Assembly: GCF_021869535.1 (NCBI RefSeq)
Contig: NW_026262701.1
Coordinates: 50,533,278 to 50,597,277 of the forward strand
From: Mytilus californianus
Lineage: Eukaryota > Mollusca > Bivalvia > Mytilida > Mytilidae
Length of the DNA: 64,000 nt
Reading direction: 5' to 3'
Both the position numbers and the translations under genes were made by a program. Under the pieces are notes generated by a model. That model was not told where the DNA came from and ran no database searches. It saw only the letters and a list, made by a program, of their open reading frames with translations. This document shows, in pieces, positions 13,701 to 28,700 of this stretch (within the stretch, counting starts at the first letter, position 1; each line of letters begins with the position of its first letter).

Positions 13701-16700
13701 CATATATTGAAGGTGTGTATGTGGTCAGGGTTTTGATTTTTATTGATATTTGCTCTTTTGGGAGATAGTTGAACTTTGTCATTTTTGGAGTATACACTTG
13801 CATAAGAGGTGCATAGCTATTCCAGATAACTCCTCCTACAGTTTGAACGCTAGGAAGTTTTCACTTTGCTGGCTGTTTGTACATATATTGAAGGTGTGCA
13901 TGTGATCAGGGTCTTGATTTTTATTAATATTTGCTCTTTTGGGAGATAGTTGAACTTTGTCATTTTTGGAGTAAATATTTGCATAAGAGGTGCATAGCGT
14001 TTCCGGATAACTCCTCCTACAGTGAACCATAGACCTATGTGCTCCCATGCTCATTTTTTAAAATGACACTTTGCATCTAGGGGGGCATCATTTGTGTCTC
14101 CCAGACACAATAATATCTCAAAGAAAGTCCTACATTGACTTTGTAATAAAATAATTACTTCAGAGTGGAGTGCGGGGGCATCACTTTGTCTAGTTTTACT
14201 TTAAATCTTGGTATGGCATTCTTCAGTCAGTACATTTCAACCTGCAAAGAAAAAAATGGGCATCCATGTTCTTTCGTATATATATATGGACAACCTCATT
14301 TTCTGAATGAAATTGTTTTTCTCTTAGCATTGTGGCAATGTCATAATTTATTTCTCTATTCATGGTCATTATCTTCCCCTGCCACATTATGCCCTTAATA
14401 TACCTACATAATTATAAATGACAATTATACAATGTAAACAAATCCTGACTGTACTTAAACAGAAACAATAGGTGTTCATGCAGGAATTCCTATATTATTT
14501 TTTTCTAAAAGAAATTGTTCATTCTTAAGAATTGAAAATTTATGAATTAAAGGAGATGATGAGGTAAAATCTAATGAGACAGCAACTAAACAACACAAAA
14601 CACCTATCAAAGATCTCATCAACAGTAAATTCCGTATTAAAATGACAAACAAACAAAAAGATATGAGCTGTGATGGATAGAAATCGACCTAATGCAAGTG
14701 TATGTGTAAGACTTTGATTGATTTTGGAACATTCATATTCGAAATAAAAGATGAATTTTGGTCTGTTTTATAGGGTCCTTATATCAACTCAATTTTCAAA
14801 CAGTTATAGACTTTGCATAGAGATTTTTCAACTCGAAATAGGCTAACAGGCAGTGCGGTGACCTATAGTTGTTAATTTCTGTGTCATTTGGTCTCTTGTG
14901 GAGAGTTGTCTCATTGGCAATCATACCACATCTTCTTTTTTATATTAACAGGTGTATTAATACTCATTTGCATAAGGTCGATTTTTATTTGACACAGACA
15001 TATGATAAAAAAAGACAGGCCAATAGAAATATAGTGAGGTTAAACTTAGTCAATTTATGTTCTATTTATGAAAACAATTGTCTTTTTCTAAGTTTCAGCT
15101 TTATGATCTCAATAATTCGGTAAACTATTTTTTGGTTTGGTATATTATTAAAACTTTATAAATTATATTTATTTAGAAAACGTGTTCATAGAAAAAAAAA
15201 TGTGTTTTCCATACAGCAGGTCATCATGTGATTATTACCAATTGGTTATAGAATTCTTTTGTATATATATGTTGTGTACAAGTTATCATTTTGTACAAAT
15301 TATAATTTGTACAAAAAAATTGTACAAATTATAATTTGTATTTTGACTTTGTACAAATTGTAATTTGAAAAAAAAGTGGTTGTACAAATTACAATTTGTA
15401 CAAAATTTAACTAAAATTCACTTATAACTTGTACAATAATTTATTGTATGGATTTTATTATAAAAAAAGCATTAATACACACTATAGAATTTTTATTCAA
15501 TGACCACACAATAAACCTTATTTACAAAATACAAAAATACCCAGATGGAGACAGGAAATGTAATTGATACATGCATGCCAGTTAATTCTGATAGTACAAT
15601 AAAAATTGGCCCCAGTGACAATTCTGATAGTATAATAGAAATTGGCCCCAGTGACAATTCTGATAGTATAATAGAAATTAGCTCGAGTGACAATCAGGAT
15701 GATACTGACTTTGAATCACCAATCATACGTGCCAGGAATTGTGCGGTGTCTATCCAACAGATCCAAGCCGAATATCTAACTAAGGAAACGAAACGGAAAT
15801 TATCAGAACTTGCTGTGGGGGATCATGATTGTCATCATACCAATTCCTCAATATGATCGTGCCCCAACTGATCCTCGAAATATCTTAGGTGTAATTATTG
15901 AATCTGGAGAATTTGGGCACTGCATAGGAACAGCTAAAGAAATTTGAACAGGATATTTGTCGAGAAATCAAATTTAAGCTGCTAAAGATACACCTTTATT
16001 CGCAGCAATGGATTCTGAGCTTCAACTTTCGCTACGTGAAGCAGTTAAAATGCTTTCAAAAACTGGTGTTCAGGGGTTCTTTTAATGTAAATACAAAGTG
16101 ATGTGCAGCACTTCTAAATGTAAATGTAAAAAGCAAAAGATGTTGTGCAATTCAAGATGCCATAATTCACTCACATGCTCAAACAAATGATACAGAACTA
16201 TTTTTTGTATTTTTTAAGTAAGGTTTATTGTGTGGTCATTGAATAAAAATTCTATAGTGTGTATCAATGCTTTTTTTATAACAAAATCCATACAATAAAT
16301 TATTGTACAAGTTATAAGTGAATTTTAGTCAAATTTTGTACAAATTGTAATTTGTACAGGCACTTTTTGTACAAATTACAATTTGTACAAAGTCAAAATA
16401 CAAATTATAATTTGTACAATTTTTTTGTACAAATTATAATTTGTACAAAATGATAACTTGTACACAACATATACATAGCTAATTGTTCTTTCAAAAAGAA
16501 AAACAAAAATATAAACATTTCATACTCTTTTTCAGTTCCTCAGGATAGTTTTGCTGAAATTTTAAAATTTCAGTTATAAATATATTTTTTTTGCTTATCT
16601 AGATATTAAAAGGAAAAAAATTGTCTGTTTTAAACCTTTTGAAATTATTTCTGTTGCAAATTCTTTCATAGAATATCAGAAATTTTGGACAAGAACAGAA

Positions 16701-19700
16701 CAAAAGTGTTACTTAGAGCAGATTTTACATAGTAACAAAAAATCACAGCTTTATTTCAAATAAGAAAAAAACATAACATCCCTACAAGTATCAGTTTCCT
16801 GTTCCTCAGAATGGAAATACCCAAATTATTTGTCTTGGCTAGCAGTAAATTCATTTGTGAAAACATATATTTCTAAATAAGGTTCTACTACTGTACATAA
16901 CTTTAACTATATATAAACATACTAACTACTACATAACTTTAACTATATATTAACATACTAACAGAACATATTCCTCAAATATGGTTTAACAGTCTTAATG
17001 AGGGGTTGAAGGAACTTTTATGGCATGTCAGGATCCTGATTTTATTTTTGCAGGAATTTTGGATTGGGCCTTTATTTTTGCGGGAATTTAGAATTTACAC
17101 CTATCTGGACTAGGGAGTTAATAGTTAATTTTATCAGTATCAAGGAAAGAATAATTAATTTTTTGGGGGAATTTAAGATGACACCCCTCCTTAATTTGTA
17201 GTAATTTTTGCTTGTAGAGCCATTTAATTTTTCTTGTTGCTCCAGAGAATCAGCATCTGTAATCGTTAAAAAAGTCTTTATCAAAAGCAAAAGCTCAAGC
17301 ATCCATTTTCTCAAAAACAAAATAATGCAAAAACAATTACTTGTAAGTCATGTACAATTCAATATAATGTAGTAGTAAACATAAAAAAATCATGGAATAC
17401 CTGATGAAGTTAAAATATTATTGTTTTGTAAAGGAAAAGATTGATTTAACAACTATAAGTGTGCATGTTGATTATGGGGCGCTAAATAACAGCAGTAAAA
17501 TCATCAATGGAAATTCAGCTAATGGCGATGTAATAAATGGTCCAGTTGTTTCTGTACAAACCACTGACATAGTTGACTCATCAAATTCTGCAATAAACCA
17601 TACAGTAGACTCATTAAAACCTGCCAATGATTATGCATCGGACTCACAAAAACCCGCAATAATTATCTCTACCAATGGCAACCCAAACATGGCTAAAAAT
17701 GGAGTAAGAAAAACTTGGTAGTTTGCTAGTTCATTAACTGGGTATGGTGCTATAATGATCGTTGTTCTGTCTGCTAGTCTTGTTCTATTTTCCGATTATG
17801 TTTCAGATGAGGGTGATTATATCTAATTATTATTTTACTCTATCTGTTTTTATGTGCATAGCTAGTGATAAGTGTATTCTTAACAGATACTGTGGATTAA
17901 GTATTATTGATGGGGTACTAATTGCAATGTATTTCATGGCTAAATGTTAAAACATGAATTAAACATCCTTGGCTCTCAAATTTTCAGCTTTGAGCATCCT
18001 TGATGAAGGTAAATCCAGAAAAGCGCATTTGACGGATGAAATTTATTACATTGTTTTCATTTTTTGATTTGATTTGATTGATTTTTGGTGTTTTAACGCC
18101 ACTTTTAAGCACCGCTTTTGGGCTATTTCGTGGCGGCTATTTTTTTATTGGTGGAGGAAGCCGGAGTGCCCGGAGAAAACCACCGACCTTCGATAGGAAA
18201 ACTGACAATCCTAGTCAATTAAGATTGGAGTCAAGTGCACCCGCACGAGCGGGGTTCGAACTCACAACCTCAGTGTTGACTGGCTAGTGATTACAGTAGT
18301 AACTACTTAAACCACTCGGCCACCGAGGCCCCTTCATTTTTTGAAGAAAACAACGAAATTCAAAATTCTTTAAAATAGTCAAATACAGAATTTGTCACCA
18401 CTATAAAATCGAGTTTCCATAAAAATACATGTACAATTTTTTCATCAATTCATTAAAACTGGTACCACAAGAATATAGAAATCCACAGTTTATGCCTTTG
18501 TGTGATACATTGTTGACTGCAAGTAATTTTAGTAAAAAATAGTACTAATTTTATTATATTTTTTATTAAAGAGTGAAACAAGTCCATTACATCGCTATGA
18601 TGTTGAAGTAACTATGTGTTTTATTTCATATCAAACACACCTATTGCACATTGTCAATTTTCAACCACGTTAATTGATTTTGAAACAGATTTCCTCTCAC
18701 TTATGAATATAGAATACTTATAAAGATATGCACACACACACACATACACAGACCTACAAACCATATATTATTATGTGAAATATCATATCACATTAGATTT
18801 TATAAAGAATGATTATCATGTTTTCTGTCCATTGCTTTGCTTCATTACCTATATTTTTACACAGAAACTTTACTGCTTATATTTGGTCATACTAATGTTA
18901 AAGATTTTAGTCACAATATATTCCAGAGAAGGATTTGAATTCATTTTTTCTCTAAGTAACCTCAGCTTATGATGCCTTTAAACTACGATTAACTGGTAAC
19001 TTCCAGAAACCTGCATCCCTGCAGAACATCACTGAAATGATTACCAGTAATACTAACTGTGGTTTCATATATTCACAGAGAGGTCTTGAAATATTATTTC
19101 CTGAAATATTTAAGTTTCTTTTTAGCAGAATTGAATTAATGGAAGAATACCACAAGGAGGGTAAATCTAAACTTAAACAGAAACATAACCAGCTTGTGTT
19201 GATTAACTAACCTATGATTTCTGACATTGCCAAACATGTGTTATTAGAGTTTATTATTAGGTCTTAAGACCTTTTGTATTTGTTCTGATTATTATTTTTT
19301 TCTTCCGCCAAATTTTGTTATCGCTTAAAATTTTTGTTTCGCAATATGTCGCTAAGATATTTCTAATATAGTATCAAACAGTTTATGCGCTTTTTATTTT
19401 CACCCATTCTAAGCCGAACAATTTTATTTGTAAGAGTTATCTCCCTATTCACTGTTTATCAAGTGTGTGATTCTCCTTCGTAACAAAAAAAGATATCGAC
19501 AAAATTCTTTTCTAAATTGTTCGTTACATCCTCAGGAATTTTTGGCTAATTGGATCGAAGCGATTCGATGAAATTTTAAAGGAGTTATCTACCTTTACCA
19601 AATAAATTTGTCGGTATGTTTTTTTTAACTCATAAACCGTTAACCGTATAACCCTGGAATCTTTTTATTTGAGGTCCCTAGGTCCTAACTTAGAAAATGA

Positions 19701-22700
19701 GGTCAAGGTCAAGTCTCTCTATTTTGACTTTTCCTTGTTTTTGCATTTTCTCAAACACTTTTAAAGATATATATGAAACAACAAGTGCAAAATGTTTGCT
19801 TTATTGTAATGAAGATATGTTACATTTGGTCTGAAACAATCTAATGGCATCTTATAGGAGTAAGTGCCCCTGAAATGTCCAATTATAAGGTTAATTGATT
19901 ATTACTTCAACTTGGTTCATTATAAAGCCATATGACTTTTTACAAAAGGTTGGATGAGATATGACCTTGAAAAATGACATCCGGAAGTGACCTTGAGAAA
20001 AGTAGCCATTTGTGCAATTTCTTCATGGAAAAGTACTCAGAATCCATATATTTTGTAATTTTAATACATTAACTTATCACTGAAGACTAGAAATGACTTT
20101 CGATAAACCGGAAGTGGCCAATTATCTCCTGGTTTACAAACAAAAGTATATAGAAACTATATATTTTGGAATCAGTGTGAAAGAAACTATTATATGAGAC
20201 CGGAAGTGACATTTACTTCACCCGAAGTAGCTAATTATCTCCCTTATTTCACTCAGAAGTATATAGAAACCCCTTACTTATCGCATAAGTATGAAGAAAC
20301 TGATGATAAGATGCCAATTTTAACTTTGAGTAAACACGAACTAGCTTCTTTTCAATAAATTTAAAAATTGCTGTGGAAAGACCTTCAATTGTTCTCTGAA
20401 CAATTGGTTTTTAATTCTGTTTTTTAATTTTTACCTAAACAGATGAACAACAAATTACTGGACCTATCATTTTTATCTTCTTTTCTTGCAAGTGCAGAAT
20501 TATATCATAGCATTTAATTTACAGAAGCGGTTTTAAAAATTGAAAGCTGTTGAAATCAGAATTCCTCTTGTTGACCTTTTTTGTCATCTAAATTGAACCT
20601 ATGTTTATTTTTTTTTTTCAGTAGCAATTTTCTTTTCCAAACAACAGCAATTAATTATCATTTTGAATGATTTTCACTTTGAAATTTAAATGAGTTTATT
20701 TTTCCTTCTTCTAATAGTCTTCAGAAGATGGAGATGATTTATATCATGAGGTAAAATGTATATAGCATGGTTTTAAATTAGAGTGGATGTGAATTAAACA
20801 TTTACGTATTTTACTAATTTTAGAAATTGTGCATTTTGATACAGATTTCCTTCAATATTGCCTTATAAATCCTAGCAGCTTGATTTGTGTAAGTGTAGTA
20901 CTGATCTTTAATTATGATATTCCTCAGAGGTATTCATGTAAAATTTTCTCTGGATAAAAGTTTTAATTTTTTTTTTATTTTGAAATCTCTCCTTTTTACT
21001 GAGGTTTGGCAAGGTGGGGGATGAAAAAATCCCTTATATTGAAAATATCATCCTCTAATTTTTTTACACACCCCTTTTTCATTAATTTTGACTGCTAAAA
21101 GTGGTCTTCATTTTCCGCAAAAATATGAAACTAAATCGTTGCTTTAAACTTATTCATGGAACAATGCAACTTGTAGATTTGTTCTCCTCTGAATATTTTA
21201 TTCTTAGCATAAAAGTTGAATAATTAAAGATCAGTAACATTGTTTCCTATTACAAATCTTTTAGATTTCCTTTAGTTTTGTGTTTTTCATTTTGTTATCT
21301 ATATATGAAAAAGAATTGCATGTAGCATTTTTTCAACCATATTTTTCTCTTTATTTAGAATAGTTTTAAAGTTCTTAATTAATTATGTAGTTCTCCAAAA
21401 TAGAAATCTCATTTTGTAGAAAATTAGATAATTATCAATTTAGTTAAAATTAAAGATTGATAAATATAGATACTGATACTATAATCTTACTTACTAGTTT
21501 TAAAAGTTTCAAAGACTTACTTTTTAACACGTAGTATAGTAAATAGAATATTGTATTTCAAATTATATATACTTTGAAAGCTTCAACTTTTGTAATTGAT
21601 ATCTGCTTTGATTAAATCAAACCTTTAACTTGATAAAAAGTGAAAAAAAAGGAGTGTTTTTAAAAAGATAAGAATTATAATAATGCAAAATTAGCTATCA
21701 GAAAATATGGGATTCAAGTCTTACAACTGAATCAGCATAATACATTTCTAACTAATCCTGGGTTGGTAATAGCTGCGGAACCATAGCTCATAGGTTCTTA
21801 AGATATTTTTTGACAATTTGCAGACGGTCCGCAAATGGTAAAAAAATATCATAAGGACCTATGAGCTACGGTTCCTCAGCTAGGTTGGTAACTGCTGGTG
21901 GACTGATAGTAAGCATTCATCCAACTAACAGTTATAGGACATAAAATGGACATCATATGTTTATTTACCAATTAAGGAAAAAAATATAATTTATAATACA
22001 CCAGATGGGAAAAGATAGAATTTTGATATTTAAATTACAAGTTTAAAAATGTTTGATTTTGGTCAGATTATGCAACAATAGATTTAATTGCAATAATTAA
22101 TATTTCCTTACATTAAAATTTTCTTTGTGACATTGCAGCAATCTTATAGTAGTATTGATGCCTCAACGCAGGCCTTAATCAAACATAAGCAGGAGAAACC
22201 CATCACAATCTGGGGAGCATTCTTTATACCAGTAAGTATTCTTGTTTCTCCACCTTATGTGGGGACACATATTGTTCTTGTCCGGTCTGTCAATTTGTTC
22301 TTATGTCTGTTTGCCCATCCCATATGTTTGTTAATTAAAAATTGTTAACAGTATGAATAGGAATGGAATGAAACTTGGCAGAATTGCTTTAAATCATATA
22401 AGGTAGTGTTACCCATATCCATAATTCTGTCACTTGCCTTGCAATTATAAAATCAAGCAAGAGTTCTGACTTTTTTTCATCATTCCTGTAGATATGGTAT
22501 TGATATTTGGTTCATTAGTTATAATGCATAGATACATTTCATGTTTTGTCATTGATGATCTACTTTACACAGAATTATGACCCTTGGAATTTGGTAGGTG
22601 GCAAGGTCATTCATATTATCCTGACATGTATAATTTCTCAAGTACAAAGTAAAGAAGTAACAAAGTCACAAAGTCACACAAATAACATTTAAGCATTTTC

Positions 22701-25700
22701 ATGTACAAATTTGAAAACACAGAGCAAAATAACACAAACTGAAGTCCTTATGACATTTTGCATATATAATAAATTGAATCTGAATAATGGATGCACAAAC
22801 ATTTATTTTTGTCAAATTACAGGGTGTAGCAGAATTTTCACTGTGTTTGTTTTGTGCCAAACTAGTCAGTTACACATTCCTGTTTTGGCTTCCAAATTAT
22901 ATAGAACATACAGGTAAGCTGATAATATACAACATCTTACCATATAAAATTGAGAATGGAAATGGGGAATGTGTCAAAGAGACAACAACCCGACCATAGA
23001 GCAGACAACAGCCAAAGGCCACCAATGGGACTTCAATGCAGCGAGAAACTCCCGCACCCGGAGGCGTCCTTCAGCTGGCCCCTAAACAAATATGTATACT
23101 AGTTCAGTGATAATGGACGTCACACTAAACTCCATATGCTTATTACTATTATACCACTACCCACTCTAGGAGTGTGAGCTAAATTGCATTTTGATATGAC
23201 GTACTGCTTTAGCTTTGTAAACAACTGCATGATAAAGTTCTCAATATATTTATATTAAGTGCAGACTCACAGATGTACCTATTCATGGATTCTGAAGTCT
23301 TTTAAAAAGCTTGTTATTTTTGAAACAGAGTAGCAAACATCCTTAATGCATAATATATATGTTACCATGTGAATTATTTAATTGTTTATTTATTCCAGCT
23401 CACTATGATGCAGAAAAGTCTGCTGATGTATCCACACTGTTTGACGTTGGTGGCATTGTGGGTGGCATAGCAGCAGGATTGATATCAGATAATTTTGGTG
23501 GCAGAGCAACCACATGTGCTGTTATGTTAGTACTTGCTGCCCCTGTGGTAAGTGGTTTTAGAATGTTATTACCTCTTAGCCCTTGCCAACAATGATATTT
23601 GTACAAAATTATTTGCTTAGATCACATTGAATATACAATAATTATAGAAACTTCTAGTTGAAGGATGTAAGCTGGTAGTATTGTTCAAATTTTATAAACC
23701 ATTCAACTCAAGTGAGGACTTAAAATTTGATTTTTTTTGGACAAAAATTCAAAACAAAATATAACTACATATATCTAGATATAAAATATAACTACATATG
23801 TCTAGATATAGACTGTTTATATATGTTTAAATCCACCTAACTTGTCATATTGTAGTAATGCTCCAGTTTAAGTGTTCTCTAATATTCCTATTCACTGCTG
23901 TATGACATGAAAATCATGCTAACAACATGTTCCTCTGGAAAAACCTTTTCAGGTACACATGAGTCTGATACATTAAACATCAGAGCTTAAAAACCAAAAG
24001 AGTCTAAATAGAACAGCTGATTCACCTGAAGTCAACATCACTTAAAAATGTTGCAATCCTATCTTTACGGCAAATACATTATATAATGAACTGTTATTTC
24101 CCCCTCCTTGCAATGAAGAGCTGACATAGAAATATGGCTGTGTATCCATCTGACAGTCAACTTTAACCGTTCTAGAGTAATGCCCCTTTATAAATGGAAA
24201 ATTGCAAAATTTTTAGTTTCCATTCTCTAACTTAAGTTTGCCTCAACCAAATGTTATGAAACTTATAAACAATGCTTATTACCACAATACACAGATCAAG
24301 TTTGAATTTTGGTGGCGTCACTTTAACCGTTCTAGAGTTATGCCCCTTTATAAATGGAAAATTGCAAAATTTTTGGTTTCCGTTCTCTAACTTAAGTTTG
24401 CCTCAACCAAATGCTATGAAACTTATACACAATGCTAATTACCACATAACACAGATCAAGTTTGAATTTTGATGGCATCACTTTTACGGTTCTTGAGTTA
24501 TGCCTTTTTATAAATGGAAATTGCAAAAAATTTATTTTCAATTCTCTAACTTTAGTTTGCCTCAACCAAATGTTATGAGACTTACGCACAATGCTTATTA
24601 CCACAAAACTCAGATCAAGTTCAAATTTGGGTAGCGTCACTTTTACCGTTCTTCAGTTATGTTCCTTTATAACTATATGATATGCAAGCGGGGGCATCAT
24701 TTGTGTCCACATGTGGACACTATCCACATTTTTTGTTAACTCTCACACCTACATTTTTTGTCAGATTTTAATCAAATTTATTTCTAAGGTCTTGAAAGTG
24801 TAAAAAAAATCAGGATATACCAACCATATATATTTTGATGGGAATGATACTCCTTGGAAATGTAAATAATATGAAAATTGCATTGTTAGCACTCTCACTC
24901 CTTCATTTCTTGTTAAATTTTTCTGCAGTCATATCAGCAGTGTCTTGGATGAGTTCCAAAATCAGTGCTGATATACTATTTTCATTTGAGTTATGTCCCT
25001 TTTGAACTGCAAATTATATAGAAAATTGCGTTGTAAAAAATCTTTACATTTATTGTCAGGTTTTTATGCCCCCGCCTTAGACGACGGGGACATTAAGTGT
25101 TACCCTTGACCTTATGCCATTCTGCTCTTCTGTCGGTCCATCCCATTTTTATTTGTTTGAAGCTTGAGCGGCAGAATTTGTGTCCTCAGACTCATTCTTC
25201 TTTTATTCTGAAATTTATATATGAAAGTTTTGTACCAGCAATGTTTCAGACAAGTTGGAAAAACAGCTGTGATCAACAATTCATGAGTTGGAAATAAAAT
25301 CTAGATAGAAAATTGCATTGTAAGCATTCTCATCCTTCATTGCTTGTCTGATGTTAATTAAAAATTATATCAAAGGTTCATATTGGCAATGTCTTGGAAA
25401 CATGAGTCATCTATGCACTTAATATGTAAAATCATAGAGTTATTACCCTTGGACAAATAAAATATGTGCTGTTTCAGTAGACATTTTATAGAAAGCTGTT
25501 CTTTTAGTAATATTTTTCTTTTACTAATTTCAGATGTATATTTACAATTTATATGGAAGTTTAAGTCTAGCCCATTCTATAGGTAATTATTTTAAGTCTG
25601 ATGAGAAATATAGGATTTTTAATTTCAACATTTACATAATATCATCAAAAATAAATACAGGCAAGACATATATCTGTGTCAACAACTTATTTTAAATCTC

Positions 25701-28700
25701 AACTGAATATCTGATTTAGATCATACTTATGTTTGTTATTTAAGGAGTGACTGTAATATTTTTTCTGTCTATGAAGAAATAGCATCAAAAATGTGGTGCA
25801 CACTGAATAACCTGTGTAGGGTGTTATTTAAAAGTGTGCACCACATTTTTGAGGTTCTTTCGTGCCTCGTTCACACGTACATTTAATTCAAATTGAATTC
25901 GAATCTAATGTGAATTGAATTCGCTAATCAAGTTCACACATTCTTCTTTTTTTTTAACTCGAATCAAATTGGCTAATTCGCATTATCCAATTCGCATTAG
26001 AAATACATTTTGGTTAATGCAAATTAGTTAATTCGCTTCAATGCGAATTAAACTGTGGTGTGGACACTTTCTAAATTGTAATTCGAATTACCTGAACAAA
26101 TAAGTGCTTGGATGGACAAATTAAAAGAACAGTATCATTATTTCTTTAATATTAAAAAACGCAACATCGATAATTGTGTCAACGAAAATATCATAGGCGA
26201 AAACCATAATGACGTCATTTTTTTCTTCGTTAAACAATGGTTTGTGCAAAATAACAGGAAAAAAATGTTCTTGGAAAAAATAGGAAAACCATAGCTCTGT
26301 TATTAAAATGAGTAGGAAAAATGATTCCAATAAATGCCATATAAGATCAAGACAGCAAGTTTGGAGATGTTATTGGCTCATAAATGGTTGTTTGTTTTAA
26401 ATTATAATTAATTAATTGATAATGCGATTTAAAAGTTAACGTCATTCAGACAGTAAAGCGAATTTGAGGCGCATTGCAATTCGTATTAAAATTTACATTC
26501 GGACATAAATGTTTCGAATGCTGAATCAGTTAATGCGAATCAAATTTGAAATTACGCATGAATGAGCATCAAATAGACAGAAAATATATTACAATCTTTC
26601 CTTATAATTTAATTCTAAATTCCATTTTTAAGGAGTAAATCACGTTGATGACATTACAGTCACATGACAAAATTATGTCTATGAGTTGATAGACAAAAAA
26701 CTTTCAGCCATTCAGAAGACATGTTTCATCCAAAATTGAATTATTTTCTGTTGTACTGTATATTCACATGCACTCGTGTGTTTCCTTTTAGGACTGTCAT
26801 TTGCATGTGGAACTTTAGTGAATGGTCCATATGCCTTAATTACAACTGCAGTCAGTGCTGATTTAGGAACACATAAAGTTTTAGAAGGCAATACAAAAGC
26901 TTTAGCAACTGTAACAGCTGTTATTGATGGTACAGGAAGTATAGGTAAGTTACTGTAAGTGCTGTTGGGCATTTGAATATGTTGGTCATATTGTTGGTGT
27001 ATAACACCACTTTCAGCAACCGTGGCTATATCATGGAGGACAGTTTTTATTGGTCAAGGAAGCCAGAGGAAAACATGCAATCCTTGTCACATACATATAT
27101 TAATTGTTTTCATTTAATTAGTGTGTTGGATATTTAAATTGATGCTAACTGTGACCTCATAAAAAGAATGCTGATACTTAAATTTACAAAAATAAACAGA
27201 TTTTTGATCTAGTCATTGTGATAAAAGGCATTCAAAACTAGTATTAAGTTTTAGCAAGAAATAGGGGCTGTTTTTTAGCCTTATTAAACCTACTCTTTTA
27301 AAGTCTGTTTGGTAAATGCATACATTTTTTTGTAGGGAAAATGTTTTATACCTTGATAGCTAAACATTTTGTTATTGGAACAGTTTATAAAATTAATGAA
27401 AACCTAAATAAAAACTATCTTAATAGAAATTATTATTGTATCTTTTATTTATAAGTGTCTATGGTCCATTTTTAACTGGACCAAATTGGAATGGTATATC
27501 AATTTTAATCATTTATATTTTTACAAGGACTGCTGCCAACAATCTATTATAAGCTGGATCAGGAACATATATATTGACGGGACTTGACACTACCTGATTG
27601 TAGTCGATTTTATCGTCGTGCCATAGTTAATAAAGATACGATACAGAAACGGACATGTGTTAAAAACGGACTCGCTATTATCCTAATAATTTCTGATATT
27701 ATCAATAAAATGTCATTCAAACTAGTTTTATAGTGATGCTGGTGTATCAAATTTGTATTCTGTCACTTCAAATTTGTTAAAATCGCAAGCATTTCATCAC
27801 AGAATTGTGCAGAATGCAAACCAGGTAATAAAAAAATGGCTGCCATTGCCTGCGATGATTTACAAATTCCCAAACTATTATTAAACACGATTGATATTAA
27901 TAATATTGAATTATGTATCATATTAACCTCTGTATATTTGTTACAGGTACTGCCATTGGTGGAATGGTTAATCATTGTTATTCCTCTTTATATTAACAGG
28001 TGCTGCCATTGGTCCATTATTAGCTGGATTGATACCAGTATGGAATGATGTATTTATAATGTTGATAATCTCCGACCTTCTAGCTCTCTTGGTAAGTTAT
28101 GTATGATGCATTAAACAGTTAAAAAAACCTGAACTTGTCATTGGGAACAAATCTCCAGTGATAGTTATGGATTTAATTACACCATGCAAATTTACATTAG
28201 CTAGCATATAATCTCTAAATTTATGATAATGGTCTTTGGTATGCAGTTGTTTTAGCATTGGCATTTCTCATTTCCATGTAGATTATTTGACCCTGCACCT
28301 TCAGTCCATTCGTCCGTTCGTCCGTCTGTCCCGCTTCAAGTTAAAGTTTTTGGCCAAGGTAGTTTTTGATGAAGTTGAAGTCCAATCAACTTGAAACTTA
28401 GTACACATGTTCCCTATGATATGATCTTTCTAATTTTAATGCCAAATTAGAGTTTTGACCCCATTTTCACGGTCCTCTGAACATAGAAAATGATAGTGCG
28501 AGTGGGGCATCCATGTACTATGGACACATTCTTGTTTAGTCCATATTATGACTTCAAAATACATGTCTTAACATGAAGTCTGCCTCCAGATGCAGGATTT
28601 TCTTTCTATGTTGAAGACCCATTTGTGGCCTTGGTCTGTTTTCTGCTCTTTGGTTATGTTGTTGTCTGTTTGACACATTCCCTGTTTCTATTCTCTATTC

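Noticed and set aside
13401-14050. CRISPR-like repeat array
   Set aside because: Contiguous 181-bp tandem units without unique spacers in an animal intron.
18245-18330. A real tRNA-Ser/Leu gene on the - strand
   Set aside because: It is continuous with a SINE body repeated elsewhere in the window.
26112-26330. Overlapping 60-70-codon frames on both strands
   Set aside because: They lie inside an inverted-repeat element, have AT-driven composition and no recognisable domain.
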